From a virus, in IMG/VR virus record IMGVR_UViG_3300028812_000015, positions 1 to 27,624 of that record: DNA of 27,624 bases; one strand, written 5' to 3'. The notes under the pieces were generated by a model. The model ran no database searches and was not told the DNA's origin. It saw nothing but the letters and a program-made list of their open reading frames with translations. Position 1 is the first letter of the stretch; each line of letters opens with the position of its first letter. Below are positions 5,816-14,049 of this stretch, one piece after another. Made by a program: the position numbers and the translations under genes.

Positions 5816-7322
5816 GTGTTCCTTCGCAGACCCGATTTAAAAAAGGAAACCCTCATCCGAGATGGTCCAAAGAGAAAGGAGGGTATTCCTCTGCCGAAAA
5901 TTGAGCTTAAACCTCAACCCGGTCCACAGACAATGTTCCTATCAACCACCGCTGATATTGCATTGTACGGTGGCGCGGCAGGGGGTTGAAGGAGGCAAGA
6001 CCTATGGCAGTCTGCTCGAACCCTTGAGGCACCTCAAGAACTCGGAATTCAGTTCGGTCACCTTTCGACGAACGACCAAGCAGATTCGGAACACCGGTGC
6101 CCTCTGGGATTCGGCCACCTCGGTCTATGCCAAGGTGGGGGGATTCATTTCCACCCCGAGTACGCTCGAATTCCGGTACCGGACCGGGATGAAGATCCAG
6201 TTTGCCCACATGGAGTACGAGAAGAACAAGTACGACTGGCAAGGTACCCAGATCCCGCTCATCCAGTTCGAGGAGCTGACCCACTTCACCTCGGGACAGT
6301 TCTGGTACATGCTCTCCCGAAACCGTTCCACTTCCGGGGTGCCGGGCTACATCCGAGCCACCTGCAACGCGGACTCCGAAAGCTGGGTGCGCGGACTGGT
6401 GGACTGGTGGATCGACAAGGAAAGCGGCTACGCCATCCCCGAACGAGCCGGGGTCATTCGCTGGTTCATCCGGGTGAACGACGAACTCCACTGGGCCGAC
6501 ACCCCTCAAGAGTTGCTCGCCACCTACGGAGACAAACAGATTCCGAAGTCCTTCACCTTCATCCCGGCCAAGTTGGAGGACAATCAGATTTTCATGCAGG
6601 AAGACCCAGCCTACGCAGCCAACCTGGATGCCCTTCCCTATGTGGATCGGATGCAGCTCAAGTTCGGCAACTGGAACATCAAGGCCACGGCCGGAACCCT
6701 GTTCCGTCGGGAATGGTTCCCGGTGCAGGAAGCCCACCCCCCCCTGAAGCGTGTGATTCGGTACTGGGACCGTGCGGCCACCCTTCCCAATCCTCAGAAC
6801 CCCGATCCCGATTGGACCGTCGGGACCAAAATCGGGCTCGGTACGGACGAACGCTTCTACGTGCTTCACGTCGTTCGGTTCCGGAACACCCCGGCGAAAG
6901 TGGAGGAGGCGATCAAGAGAATGGCCCAACAGGACGGCGTCGGCGTGGAAGTGCATCTCGAAATGGATCCCGGACAGGCAGGAGTAGCGGAGAAGAATAC
7001 CTACACCAAACTCCTGCGTGGGTATGACTTGAAGTTCCCTCGTCCCGCTGCGGACAAAGTCACCCGAGCCAAGCCGGCCTCCGCTCAAGCCGAGAATGGA
7101 AACATTGTCCTGCTCCGAGGCAACTGGAACGAGGACTTTCTCACGGAGTGTGAGAACTTCCCCGAGGGCAAGAAGGACCAAGTGGATACTTTGTCCGGTG
7201 GTGTCAATGCTCTGGCAGGCGCTCAAGATGGGGAATATACGGACTCCATGGCCCAGCCCACCGAGGAAGCCCAGCCTCCTGTGGCGAGCGATCCCGAGGG
7301 GACCGTCGATTTAAACTGGTAA
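5816..7322 (+). CDS. terL: Terminase large subunit, frameshifted in the Walker A loop
   Basis: The N-terminal part is read from GTG 5816: ...LKPQPGPQTMFLSTTADIAL, then YGGAAGG, then TGA (5987-5989). The rest continues in the +1 frame: EGGKTYGSLLEPLRH to the stop at 7322. Deleting seven bases (about 5986-5992) would give the canonical YGGAAGGGKTYG and a protein of roughly 499 residues. Later motifs are intact: Walker B IPLIQFEEL, coupling motif RATCNAD, and RNase H-like nuclease aspartates in RYWDRA, EMDPGQAG and DQVDTLSGG. A downstream-frame start at 5862 would encode an unrelated N-terminus and no complete P-loop. The gene therefore seems inactivated, misassembled or recoded. The GTG has no good ribosome-binding site and may be coupled to terS. 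Confidence 0.85.
5981..5996 (+). other. Frame-break in the terL Walker A motif
   Basis: The run is GGGGGTTGAAGGAGGC. In the upstream frame it reads G-G-stop; in the downstream frame G-V-E-G-G. Removing TTGAAGG (or equivalently TGAAGGA) restores GGGKT. The same bases contain AAGGAGG, a strong Shine-Dalgarno sequence eight bases before an out-of-frame ATG at 6004 that opens only a seven-codon ORF. Confidence 0.8.
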
Positions 7323-7352
7323 ACTAGAATCATTTCATTTAAAATTCTCACC

Positions 7353-9608
7353 ATGGGAAGGGAATCTCTGCTCCAACGGATGGGGCGAGCGTTCGTTAAA
7401 CTGGTCGAAGGATCGCCAGTCGAGGACGCCTCGCAAACGAAGCAAACGATTTTGCACGTTCAAGAGACAGGTACGTCAGGTACCGAGATCTACGGTGGCT
7501 ATTTCTACGAAGAGTACTTAGCCGAACTTCGCAGTCGCGAGGTCGCTGAACTCTGGGATAAAATTCGCCGAAGTGAACCTAAAGTCAAAATGTGCCTCAA
7601 GGCCGTCAAGAATCCCATCTTGGGTGCCAACTGGTCGATTCAACCTGCCGAAGGCACCAATCCTGCCTATCAATTACACGCCGACCTGATTCAACAAGTC
7701 TTATTTAAGGATCTCGCGCAGTCCTGGAATCAACAACTGCAAGAGATTCTCACCATGCTCGAATTCGGATACTCCGTGTTCGAAATCACTCACAAGCTGG
7801 TGACGAATGATGAAAGATTTGGAACTTATCAAAGCTTAGCCAAGATTGCTCTTCGCGTTCAGAAGACCATTGAACGCTGGAACCTCGACCCCAAGACTGG
7901 AAAAATCTTGTCCGTCACTCAGTTGGCGAACGGAGATTTGCAAACCTATCAGGACCTCGATGGTCGATTCCTTCTCGTCTTCACGAATGAAAAAGAAGGC
8001 GACAACTACGAAGGCATCAGCGCGCTCCGACCTTGTTATGGAGCCTGGAAGCGCAAGAACATGTTCCTCAAGCTGATCGCCATTGGTTCGGAAAAGGGAG
8101 CGGTCCCCACTCCGTACATGGAAGTGCCCGCTGGGAAAGAAAATTCTCCTGAATTCACGAATGCCAAGAAGGTGCTGGAACGGTATGTCTCTCACCAGCA
8201 GCAGTACATCACCTATCCTCAAGGCTGGAAGCTAGGCTTCCTGACCTCGGATTTCGATTCCTCCAAGCTTCGAAATGATGTCGAGCGCGAGAATGCCGAA
8301 ATGGCAGTCGCCTTCCTGGCCAACTTCCTCGAGCTCGGTCAGTCCGGTTCGGGATCGTGGGCCCTCTCCACCGATCTCTCCGACTTCTTCTTGTCGTCTT
8401 TGGAGACGGTGGCCAAAACGATTTGCGAGACTTTTAATCGGGGTCTGATTCCCGATTTAATTAAATTGAACTTCGGTCCTCAGGCCGCCTATCCCGAACT
8501 CACCTGTTCCGGAATCAAGGACAAGGCAGGAAAAGAACTCGCCGAGATTCTCAAGATGTTGATCGACGGCAAGGCCATCATTCCTGACTTAGATCTCGAA
8601 GTCGCTCTTCGCAAAAAGTACGGACTCCCGAAAAAAGGTTTGCCGGATCCGAGCCGGGTGACTTCTCCTAACCCGAGTGTCCCTGCTCTTCCCGGCCTTG
8701 CGGCTTCGGAGGCTCTCTTCAATTCTCTCCGATTGGATGAGTCTCCGAAGACTCCAAAGGCTTTGATCACGAAAGGCTCAGACGAGCTCCGTGAATTGAT
8801 GAAGACCATGCTCAGTGATGTCGGCAGCCAAGTGATTGCCGATCTCATGGCCAAGAAGAAGCGTGCTAACCCATCCCAGTACCTGTCTCTGACTTCTCAG
8901 GTTGAGCCCAAAGGCTCCCGAGACTACAAGAAGGAGCTCCAGGGGTTCTTGGCCAATCTTTCGACTCAGTCCCTTCGCCAAGCGCGAGGCGAGATTCCTG
9001 GTGGGAAGAAAATCAAGTTGGTGGAAGATCTCGAATCCGTTCAACTCGACGAGGATCTTTATAAAAAATTGCCGAAGTCGATCCAAAAATCCATCGACTC
9101 TCAAGTGGGACTTCTCACCACCTTCCAAATTCAAGATCTACTGAAGGCGATCTATTTTCAGTTTAATTCATCCGTCACCAGTACCGATTCCGACGACACC
9201 GTCGAATCCGATCTTCAAGATAGTTTAGATAAATTCTTAGAAGGTTCTTCTGTGGCCGCAGGAGCCGGGAACACGGTGGCCAAGGCAGTGAACGAATCTC
9301 GCTCCACCTTCTTCTTCGACGAGGACGTTCAGGAAGAAATCGAAAGCTTTACCTTTGTGAACGGAGATCCCGTCTCTCCGATCTGTCAAGACTTGGCCGG
9401 CACCGTATTCTCCAAGGATGATCCGAATATGGAGCGGTATAGCCCACCTCTGCACCACAACTGCAAGAGTTATTTAGTGGCGAATCTGAAAGGGACCAAC
9501 AAGGACGTTGACCCTGACGGATTACAACCCTCGAAGGCTTCTCTGGAGAAATACATTACACTTTCCGAGTGGAATAATTGGCTTTCTCAGTTGAAAAAGA
9601 GAGGATAA
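7353..9608 (+). CDS. Portal protein (DUF935/Mu gp29-like) fused to MuF-like head protein
   Basis: 751 residues, longer than a usual gp29-type portal (about 500). The N-terminal ~430 residues carry portal features: REVAELWDKIRRSEPKVKM, a helix NPILGANWSIQP, FGYSVFEITHKL, and NYEGISALRPCYGAWKRKNM with the long crown helix KLRNDVERENAEMAVAFLAN. The C-terminal part (about 480-751) ends in the MuF/SPP1 gp7-like signature GDPVSPICQDLAG...FSKDDP...YSPPLHHNCKSYLV, a Cys/His pattern of that domain. The portal forms the twelve-subunit packaging vertex; MuF proteins are minor internal or connector head proteins. No clear ribosome-binding site precedes 7353. An ATG at 7383 is an alternative. Confidence 0.85.
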   Translation: MGRESLLQRMGRAFVKLVEGSPVEDASQTKQTILHVQETGTSGTEIYGGYFYEEYLAELRSREVAELWDKIRRSEPKVKMCLKAVKNPILGANWSIQPAEGTNPAYQLHADLIQQVLFKDLAQSWNQQLQEILTMLEFGYSVFEITHKLVTNDERFGTYQSLAKIALRVQKTIERWNLDPKTGKILSVTQLANGDLQTYQDLDGRFLLVFTNEKEGDNYEGISALRPCYGAWKRKNMFLKLIAIGSEKGAVPTPYMEVPAGKENSPEFTNAKKVLERYVSHQQQYITYPQGWKLGFLTSDFDSSKLRNDVERENAEMAVAFLANFLELGQSGSGSWALSTDLSDFFLSSLETVAKTICETFNRGLIPDLIKLNFGPQAAYPELTCSGIKDKAGKELAEILKMLIDGKAIIPDLDLEVALRKKYGLPKKGLPDPSRVTSPNPSVPALPGLAASEALFNSLRLDESPKTPKALITKGSDELRELMKTMLSDVGSQVIADLMAKKKRANPSQYLSLTSQVEPKGSRDYKKELQGFLANLSTQSLRQARGEIPGGKKIKLVEDLESVQLDEDLYKKLPKSIQKSIDSQVGLLTTFQIQDLLKAIYFQFNSSVTSTDSDDTVESDLQDSLDKFLEGSSVAAGAGNTVAKAVNESRSTFFFDEDVQEEIESFTFVNGDPVSPICQDLAGTVFSKDDPNMERYSPPLHHNCKSYLVANLKGTNKDVDPDGLQPSKASLEKYITLSEWNNWLSQLKKRG

Positions 9609-9615
9609 TTTCAAG

Positions 9616-10626
9616 ATGAAAACTTATCGTTCTCCCTGCGTGGAGATTCAACTTTCAGAAGAGGGAGTTTCCAAGAAGATTCAACTTTTCCGAACCGGAA
9701 CTTTTTTCCACTCCGTTTATGGAAAGTTCGACATCACGGCTGAACACCTCCAGGCGATGGAAAAAAACTTCCGAGAAAAGGTTCGAGGAATCGATATCGC
9801 CGTCGATTACAAGCACGCCAGCCAGGACATTGCGGCTGGTTGGATCAAGAATGTCTACCTGGCCGAAGGGGGAACAGAACTCTGGGCCGACGTGGAGTGG
9901 ACTCCTGCAGCCGAGAAGGTTTTGGCGGAAAAGGAATTCCGCTACATCTCTCCTGACTTCGCCTTCGACTATCAAGACAATGAGACTTTAAAGAAATTCG
10001 GTCCTGTTCTTCTCGGAGCAGGTCTCACGAATCGGCCCACCATCAAGCAGATGGAGCCCGTAGTGGAACTTTCAGAAGGTAAACCCATTGATACGAAAGG
10101 AATCAAAACAATGGACTATAAGACCATGGACCCAGCCATGCTGGATAAGATGACTCCCGAACAGTTGAAAGCAGCACTTGTGGATTTGCTCGCGAAAATG
10201 AAAGCGAAAGATTCAGAAGCAGCTACCGCTGGCGAAGAACTCGTCAACGCAGAAAAGAAAGCCGCTGAAATGGCGAAGCAGTGCTCAGAATTGAAGAAGC
10301 AAATTCAATTGGTCGAGAAGAACACTCAGTTCGAAAAGCTTCTGTCCGAAGGCAAAGCCGTTCCTGCTCAGAAGGACGCTTTCTTGTCAGGCGACATGGC
10401 GAAGTTCATTGAACTTCAAGGCGCTGTGAAGTTTTCAGAACAAGGTCACGGAACAACTCCAGCAGCACCTGCGACTGGCAAGTTCAAGACTCGGGAAGAA
10501 GCCGAAGCGGAAGTGATTCGTTTAGCGGAAGTGAAAGTCAAAGAGAACAAAGCACCTTCTCTTGAAGTCGCTTTCCACATGGTTCTTTCTGAGAACAAAG
10601 AATTAAACGAAAAGCTTTATTCATAA
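9616..10626 (+). CDS. Mu gpI-like prohead protease with C-terminal scaffold
   Basis: 336 residues. The N-terminal half (1-155) is a Mu I-type protease: LFRTGTFFHSVYGKFDITAE, GIDIAVDYKHAS (candidate catalytic His within YKHAS), ELWADVEWTPAAEKVL and FRYISPDFAFDYQ, then GAGLTNRPTIKQM. These positions match the conserved D.+H...A.GW..........W.......ISP.......L...ALTN.P pattern of the family. The second half (about 165-336) is a charged, coiled-coil-rich scaffold (KKAAEMAKQCSELKKQIQ). The protease would cleave scaffold and itself during head maturation. It follows the portal at seven bases. Confidence 0.85.
   Translation: MKTYRSPCVEIQLSEEGVSKKIQLFRTGTFFHSVYGKFDITAEHLQAMEKNFREKVRGIDIAVDYKHASQDIAAGWIKNVYLAEGGTELWADVEWTPAAEKVLAEKEFRYISPDFAFDYQDNETLKKFGPVLLGAGLTNRPTIKQMEPVVELSEGKPIDTKGIKTMDYKTMDPAMLDKMTPEQLKAALVDLLAKMKAKDSEAATAGEELVNAEKKAAEMAKQCSELKKQIQLVEKNTQFEKLLSEGKAVPAQKDAFLSGDMAKFIELQGAVKFSEQGHGTTPAAPATGKFKTREEAEAEVIRLAEVKVKENKAPSLEVAFHMVLSENKELNEKLYS
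10111..10626 (+). CDS. Nested scaffold protein from an internal start
   Basis: An in-frame ATG at 10111 (MDYKTMDPAMLDKM...) has AAAGGA nine bases upstream and opens exactly at the border between protease and scaffold parts. It would give a separate 171-residue scaffold, rich in helical, charged segments. In Mu the scaffold gpZ is made from an internal start inside gene I, and lambda does the same with C and Nu3. This makes the nested product likely. Confidence 0.55.
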   Translation: MDYKTMDPAMLDKMTPEQLKAALVDLLAKMKAKDSEAATAGEELVNAEKKAAEMAKQCSELKKQIQLVEKNTQFEKLLSEGKAVPAQKDAFLSGDMAKFIELQGAVKFSEQGHGTTPAAPATGKFKTREEAEAEVIRLAEVKVKENKAPSLEVAFHMVLSENKELNEKLYS

Positions 10627-10659
10627 ACCATTTAATAAATTCCAAGGAGGGATTTAAAC

Positions 10660-11040
10660 ATGGCAAGCCATTCCAAGCCAAGAATTCAGACTTACACAGT
10701 CAGTGCTGCAATCACCAAAGGGAAAGCCGTCAAGTTCGGTTCCAGTGATGAAGCAGTCGTGGTCGGTGCAGCAAACACAGACCGTTGTATCGGCATCATC
10801 CAAAACAGCCCAACTACTTCTGGCGACATGGCCGAAGTGGCTCTTCAAGGCGGTGGTGCGAAGGGTCTTCTCGGGGAAGGCGTCACACGTGGGGACGATC
10901 TCGTTTCTCACACCGACGGCACTCTTGTGAAACCCAACGCAGAAGGTGACCAGATCATTGCTCGCGCAATGGAGTCTGGCGATAGCGGTGATCTGATTGC
11001 AGTAGAAGTCTACATGGCAACAGCTCACGCTTCTCAATAA
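10660..11040 (+). CDS. Capsid decoration protein (DUF2190-like)
   Basis: 126 residues. TYTVSAAITKGKAVKFGSS, then CIGIIQNSPTTSGDMAEVALQGGGAKGLLGEGVTRGD and a C-terminal GDLIAVEVYMA. This is the compact beta-rich pattern of the DUF2190 family (capsid cement proteins) that sits on the outside of HK97-fold capsids. It is preceded by CCAAGGAGGG, one of the strongest ribosome-binding sites in the window, consistent with a protein needed in hundreds of copies. It lies between scaffold and major capsid genes. Confidence 0.85.
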   Translation: MASHSKPRIQTYTVSAAITKGKAVKFGSSDEAVVVGAANTDRCIGIIQNSPTTSGDMAEVALQGGGAKGLLGEGVTRGDDLVSHTDGTLVKPNAEGDQIIARAMESGDSGDLIAVEVYMATAHASQ

Positions 11041-11082
11041 TTTAAAAACAGAATTTTTATACCAAGGGAAGGATAAAAATAC

Positions 11083-12015
11083 ATGGCACAGGTTAAAGCG
11101 ATAGTCGATAAATTGCTCACGAACGTGAGCCAAATGTACAAGCCACAAGGCTTTGTCGCGGATCAATTGTTACCTCTGATTTCCGTAAAGCAGAAGACAG
11201 GGAAACTCGGAAAGTACGGAAAGTCTCATATCCGTATTGAGCACTCTCTGGTGGCTGGCCGTGGTCAGTACCGAAGAGTCGAGCCGATCTTCCGCACGGA
11301 CACCAGCTACTCCGTGGAGAGTCACGGTTTAAGTGGATTGGTGACTGAAGACGACTACGACAACGTCGAGTTGCCTTTCGATGCCGAGAAGGACGAGACC
11401 ATTGGTCTAACTTCTTTGATCGACACCAACAAGGAATACGCTTTCGCACAAGCATTCCAAAACTCCAGCGTGTTGACTCAGACTGCAACTTTGGCAGGCG
11501 ATGATCAGTTCAGCAGCTATTTGACTTCTGACCCATTGGCTGTTTTCAAGACAGCTCGATTGGCAGTATTCAATGGGTGTGGATTCGCTCCGAACAAAGC
11601 GGTCATGAACTGGCCGACCTTCAACACCTTGGCTTACCATCCACAGATTTTGGATGCGCTCGGATACACTCAAAACCGAGCCGGCCAATTGAGTGAAGCT
11701 GAACTGGCTAAAGCGATGGGCATTGAAAAGCTTTTCGTCGCTTCGGGCAAATACAATTCTGCTTCTGAAGGACAGACCGATGCCCTAGCCAATATCTGGG
11801 GAAATCACATCACTTACTACTATGCTCCAGACTCTGCTCAGGTTTATCAGCAAAGCTTGGGCTACCGAGTAGCGATGAGAGGCGGATCTACACGCGTGTT
11901 TAAATACGCAGTGAATAACCCTCCTAACTCCACCGAAATCTTAGTGGACAACTGCTACGATGTTTTATTCTCCGACATCACAGCGGGTTACTTGATCAAG
12001 GATGTGATCGCTTAA
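11083..12015 (+). CDS. Major capsid protein
   Basis: 310 residues. Features of phage capsid proteins of the HK97 fold as found behind Mu-like protease and decoration genes: an N-terminal VDKLLTNVSQMYKPQGFVADQLLPLISVKQ, E-loop-like YSVESHGLSGLVTEDDYDN, the spine helix region LIDTNKEYAFAQAFQN, and a C-terminal beta-rich domain (VFKYAVNNPPNSTEILVDNCYDV). The match to Mu gpT itself is not obvious by eye. The ribosome-binding site is AAGGGAAGG, and a terminator follows the stop. There is no visible large propeptide, which fits a capsid built around a separate scaffold. Confidence 0.82.
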   Translation: MAQVKAIVDKLLTNVSQMYKPQGFVADQLLPLISVKQKTGKLGKYGKSHIRIEHSLVAGRGQYRRVEPIFRTDTSYSVESHGLSGLVTEDDYDNVELPFDAEKDETIGLTSLIDTNKEYAFAQAFQNSSVLTQTATLAGDDQFSSYLTSDPLAVFKTARLAVFNGCGFAPNKAVMNWPTFNTLAYHPQILDALGYTQNRAGQLSEAELAKAMGIEKLFVASGKYNSASEGQTDALANIWGNHITYYYAPDSAQVYQQSLGYRVAMRGGSTRVFKYAVNNPPNSTEILVDNCYDVLFSDITAGYLIKDVIA

Positions 12016-12038
12016 TTTTCATCCCCAATCGGGATGCC

Positions 12039-12070
12039 GTGGGAGGAGTTTTTTTCCTCCCACCGATTTT
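12039..12070 (+). terminator. Hairpin terminator after the major capsid gene
   Basis: GTGGGAGGA (12039-12047) pairs perfectly with TCCTCCCAC (12055-12063) around a T-rich 8-nt loop; CGATTTTTCT follows. It probably attenuates transcription so that capsid and decoration proteins are made in excess over the downstream genes. Confidence 0.75.
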
Positions 12071-12108
12071 TCTAATTTCTATTTAAAAACAAAACTTAGG
12101 AGGAAATC

Positions 12109-12768
12109 ATGCGATTTCTCATTTTAGGATTATCCCTATTCCTTGCTAGCCCATCTCACGCTTGGGTAAAGCGAATTAATTCCGACGTGAAGCTTGCTAC
12201 ACAGGCTGTCGTCGACCGTCAGGATTTCACCAATCCTTTGGCTGCCACTACCACCACCATTTTGAGTGCACACGCAGGTGGCACAGCTGCGGATGCAGTA
12301 ACGGTAACCAGCTTCTCAGGTCAGCCAGATGTTCCAAGAAATTTGGTCATCACTCCGGGTGGAACCACTACCGATATCGAAGATTGTGTGATCGTCGTCA
12401 GTGGAACGAACATCAAGAATGTGGCCATCTCGGAGGATTTCACTTTCGCAGCGAACGCGAGTTCAGCCACCACTGGCGCGAAGGCCTTCAAAACCGTCAC
12501 TTCGATTGTCTTCCCGGGAAACTGTGAGTCCGGCGGATTCGCAGCGACTTGGGGTGTGGGCTTAGGTGAAAAACTCGGACTGAACAAATGCATGGAAGCC
12601 GCTGGGCAAGTCTTCTTCAGCACCTTGAATGGCGCAAAGGAAGGCACCGGTCCTACGATGGCAGCCAGCGCAACTGCAATCGAAAGCAATACCGCGGACT
12701 TCAACGGAACGATGAACGGTTCAAACGATTTCGAATTGTTCTTCATTCAGAATTTCCGCTGCTTATAA
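12109..12768 (+). CDS. Head-fibre-like structural protein with a Sec signal peptide
   Basis: 219 residues. Residues 1-18 form a classical signal peptide (MRFLILGLSLFLASPSHA, cleavage after SHA). The remainder resembles a family often found beside phage capsid genes: SGQPDVPRNLVITPGGTTTD, FTFAANASSATTGAKAFKTVTSIVFP, GVGLGEKLGLNKCM and the closing FELFFIQNFRC. As I recall the family, other members lack a signal peptide. Cys93, 139, 161 and 218 could form disulfides after export. It follows the capsid terminator and has a strong TTAGGAGG ribosome-binding site. A virion protein would not normally be exported, so it may act in the periplasm or at the cell surface. Confidence 0.7.
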   Translation: MRFLILGLSLFLASPSHAWVKRINSDVKLATQAVVDRQDFTNPLAATTTTILSAHAGGTAADAVTVTSFSGQPDVPRNLVITPGGTTTDIEDCVIVVSGTNIKNVAISEDFTFAANASSATTGAKAFKTVTSIVFPGNCESGGFAATWGVGLGEKLGLNKCMEAAGQVFFSTLNGAKEGTGPTMAASATAIESNTADFNGTMNGSNDFELFFIQNFRCL

Positions 12769-12789
12769 ACAGAAAGTAGATAACGGCCT

Positions 12790-13062
12790 ATGTACAAAGT
12801 GATGACGGATTTCTGGTTCAAACGGAAGCTTTATACCAAGGGGACAGAATTCCCTGGAGAACCTACCGATGAGCTGCTGGTGAAGGGTCTCGTCTGTGCG
12901 GATTTGGTTCCTGAAGGGAAGTGTTCAGATGGTTGTCAGAAGGGAGAATCTCCTGAAAATTCTCCACCCTCTGACAAAGTGACATCTGACAATCCAACTA
13001 GTGTGGAGCCTTCTTCTGACGAGGAGTCCGAGAAGTCAAAGAAAAAGAAGAAAAAGGAGTAA
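12790..13062 (+). CDS. Small head-completion region protein, unknown
   Basis: 90 residues: a structured N-terminus (MYKVMTDFWFKRKLYTKGTEF ... ELLVKGLVCADLVPEG, about 1-43) followed by a disordered, Ser/Pro/Glu-rich tail ending in a run of seven lysines. Short proteins with this kind of N-terminal strand-turn-strand often sit between capsid and connector genes of siphoviruses. No strong ribosome-binding site is visible. The lysine-coding tail doubles as the AAAAAGGAG ribosome-binding site of the next gene. Function not known. Confidence 0.6.
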   Translation: MYKVMTDFWFKRKLYTKGTEFPGEPTDELLVKGLVCADLVPEGKCSDGCQKGESPENSPPSDKVTSDNPTSVEPSSDEESEKSKKKKKKE

Positions 13063-13065
13063 TCC

Positions 13066-13518
13066 TTGGCTTACTGTGCGCGAACCGACGTTGAGAGCGA
13101 ATTTAAGTCGATCACCTTCCTGGCAGCCGCTGCAAGTCCCACTTCTCCGGTCACCCAGGAAGATGTCGTCTCGTTTATCGATCAAGTGTCCGCCTACATC
13201 GATGGCAAGATCCAAAACCGATACGAAGTTCCAGTGAGCGGCACCGCTTCCCTTCTCATCCTGAAGATGGTGTGCATCCTGTTCGTCAAGGCGAGGATCT
13301 TGTCCATCCTTTCGGTCAAGACTCCGCAAGATAAGAACAAGCAAGACCCCGACGGCCCGACCTTGGAAAAGAAAGCCGAAGCCATGTTGGACGCCATTGT
13401 GAAGGGGACGCTTGAGCTGATCGATGCGGAAGCCAGCAACACCGACGGGGGTCTCACCTCCTACTTGAAGGATCGAACCATTGAGTACGAATTCAAGATG
13501 GAGAGGGACGCTTGGTAG
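13066..13518 (+). CDS. Head-tail connector (DUF1320/Mu gp36-like)
   Basis: 150 residues from a TTG start, supported by AAAAAGGAG six bases upstream. MAYCARTDVESEFK, DVVSFIDQVSAYIDGKIQNRYEVP and the following helices match the DUF1320 pattern (Y.t..dl...........i...I..As..Id..l..RY..P). Members form a ring under the portal. Context agrees: it lies between capsid and gpG-like genes. It ends in EFKMERDAW immediately before the next start. Confidence 0.75.
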   Translation: MAYCARTDVESEFKSITFLAAAASPTSPVTQEDVVSFIDQVSAYIDGKIQNRYEVPVSGTASLLILKMVCILFVKARILSILSVKTPQDKNKQDPDGPTLEKKAEAMLDAIVKGTLELIDAEASNTDGGLTSYLKDRTIEYEFKMERDAW

Positions 13519-14049
13519 ATGTTCACGAGTTACTCGGTCGATAACGACAAGCAATTCCGGAACGCCCTGAAAAAAGCAGGGAAGGCCACGGACGATCTAC
13601 GGATTCCGTTTACTCTGATCGCAGCGGATTTCTATCGTTCCCAGAAGTCGATCTTTCAGTTGAAGTCGCCGGGTCTCTATCCCGATCTCTCCGACGGTTA
13701 CAAGCAGAAGAAGCAGAAGGAAGTCGGCTTCCTTTATCCGATCTTGAAAAAGAACGGCTACCTGGAAGCCGCGGCCAGCGTTCAATTCGGGCCCGGAAAT
13801 ATTACCCGAATTCAAAGCAGGCAGCTCGACCTGGGCGTAGATGAAAAGGCAGTTCCCTACGCCATCTACCACCAGTCGGATGAACCCAGAAAGGTCATTC
13901 CGCTCCGGAAGTTCTTGTTTATCGGTCCCGAAGCCCCTCGCTTCGCCAACTCCGAACAGCAGGGAAGAATGGAGCGTTGGATGGGCATTCTCGATGGGTT
14001 CATGACTCAGACCCTGAATGACTCAGGTGTCGGGAAGGCGAAAGCATGA
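13519..14049 (+). CDS. Phage virion morphogenesis/tail completion protein (Mu gpG-like)
   Basis: 176 residues. DLRIPFTLIAADFYRSQKSIF, then LYPDLSDGYKQKKQKEVGFLYPILKKNGYLEAAAS, HQSDEPRKVIPLRKFLFIG. The order F..S..P..WpPLs..t...K...G..p.L..+G.L..S .... H..G...++P.R.fl.. is typical of the virion morphogenesis / HK97 gp10-like tail-completion family. It begins directly after the stop of the connector gene and overlaps the next gene by ATGA. Confidence 0.72.
   Translation: MFTSYSVDNDKQFRNALKKAGKATDDLRIPFTLIAADFYRSQKSIFQLKSPGLYPDLSDGYKQKKQKEVGFLYPILKKNGYLEAAASVQFGPGNITRIQSRQLDLGVDEKAVPYAIYHQSDEPRKVIPLRKFLFIGPEAPRFANSEQQGRMERWMGILDGFMTQTLNDSGVGKAKA

Noticed and set aside
5862-5990. N-terminus of the terminase starting with MVQRERRVFLC at 5862
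   Set aside because: It reads the real N-terminus out of frame; the other frame gives PQPGPQTMFLSTTADIAL and YGGAAGG, which fits terminases.
5981-5990. prfB-type programmed +1 frameshift in terL
   Set aside because: Spacing and P-site codon (GGT rather than CTT) do not match, and the shifted product would have two extra residues in the P-loop. Mutation or assembly error is more economical.
5907-7226. Long open frame of 439 codons on the - strand, antisense to terL
   Set aside because: Its product has no recognisable motif, is low in normal hydrophobic patterning and mirrors the codon bias of terL. The + strand frame carries all terminase motifs.
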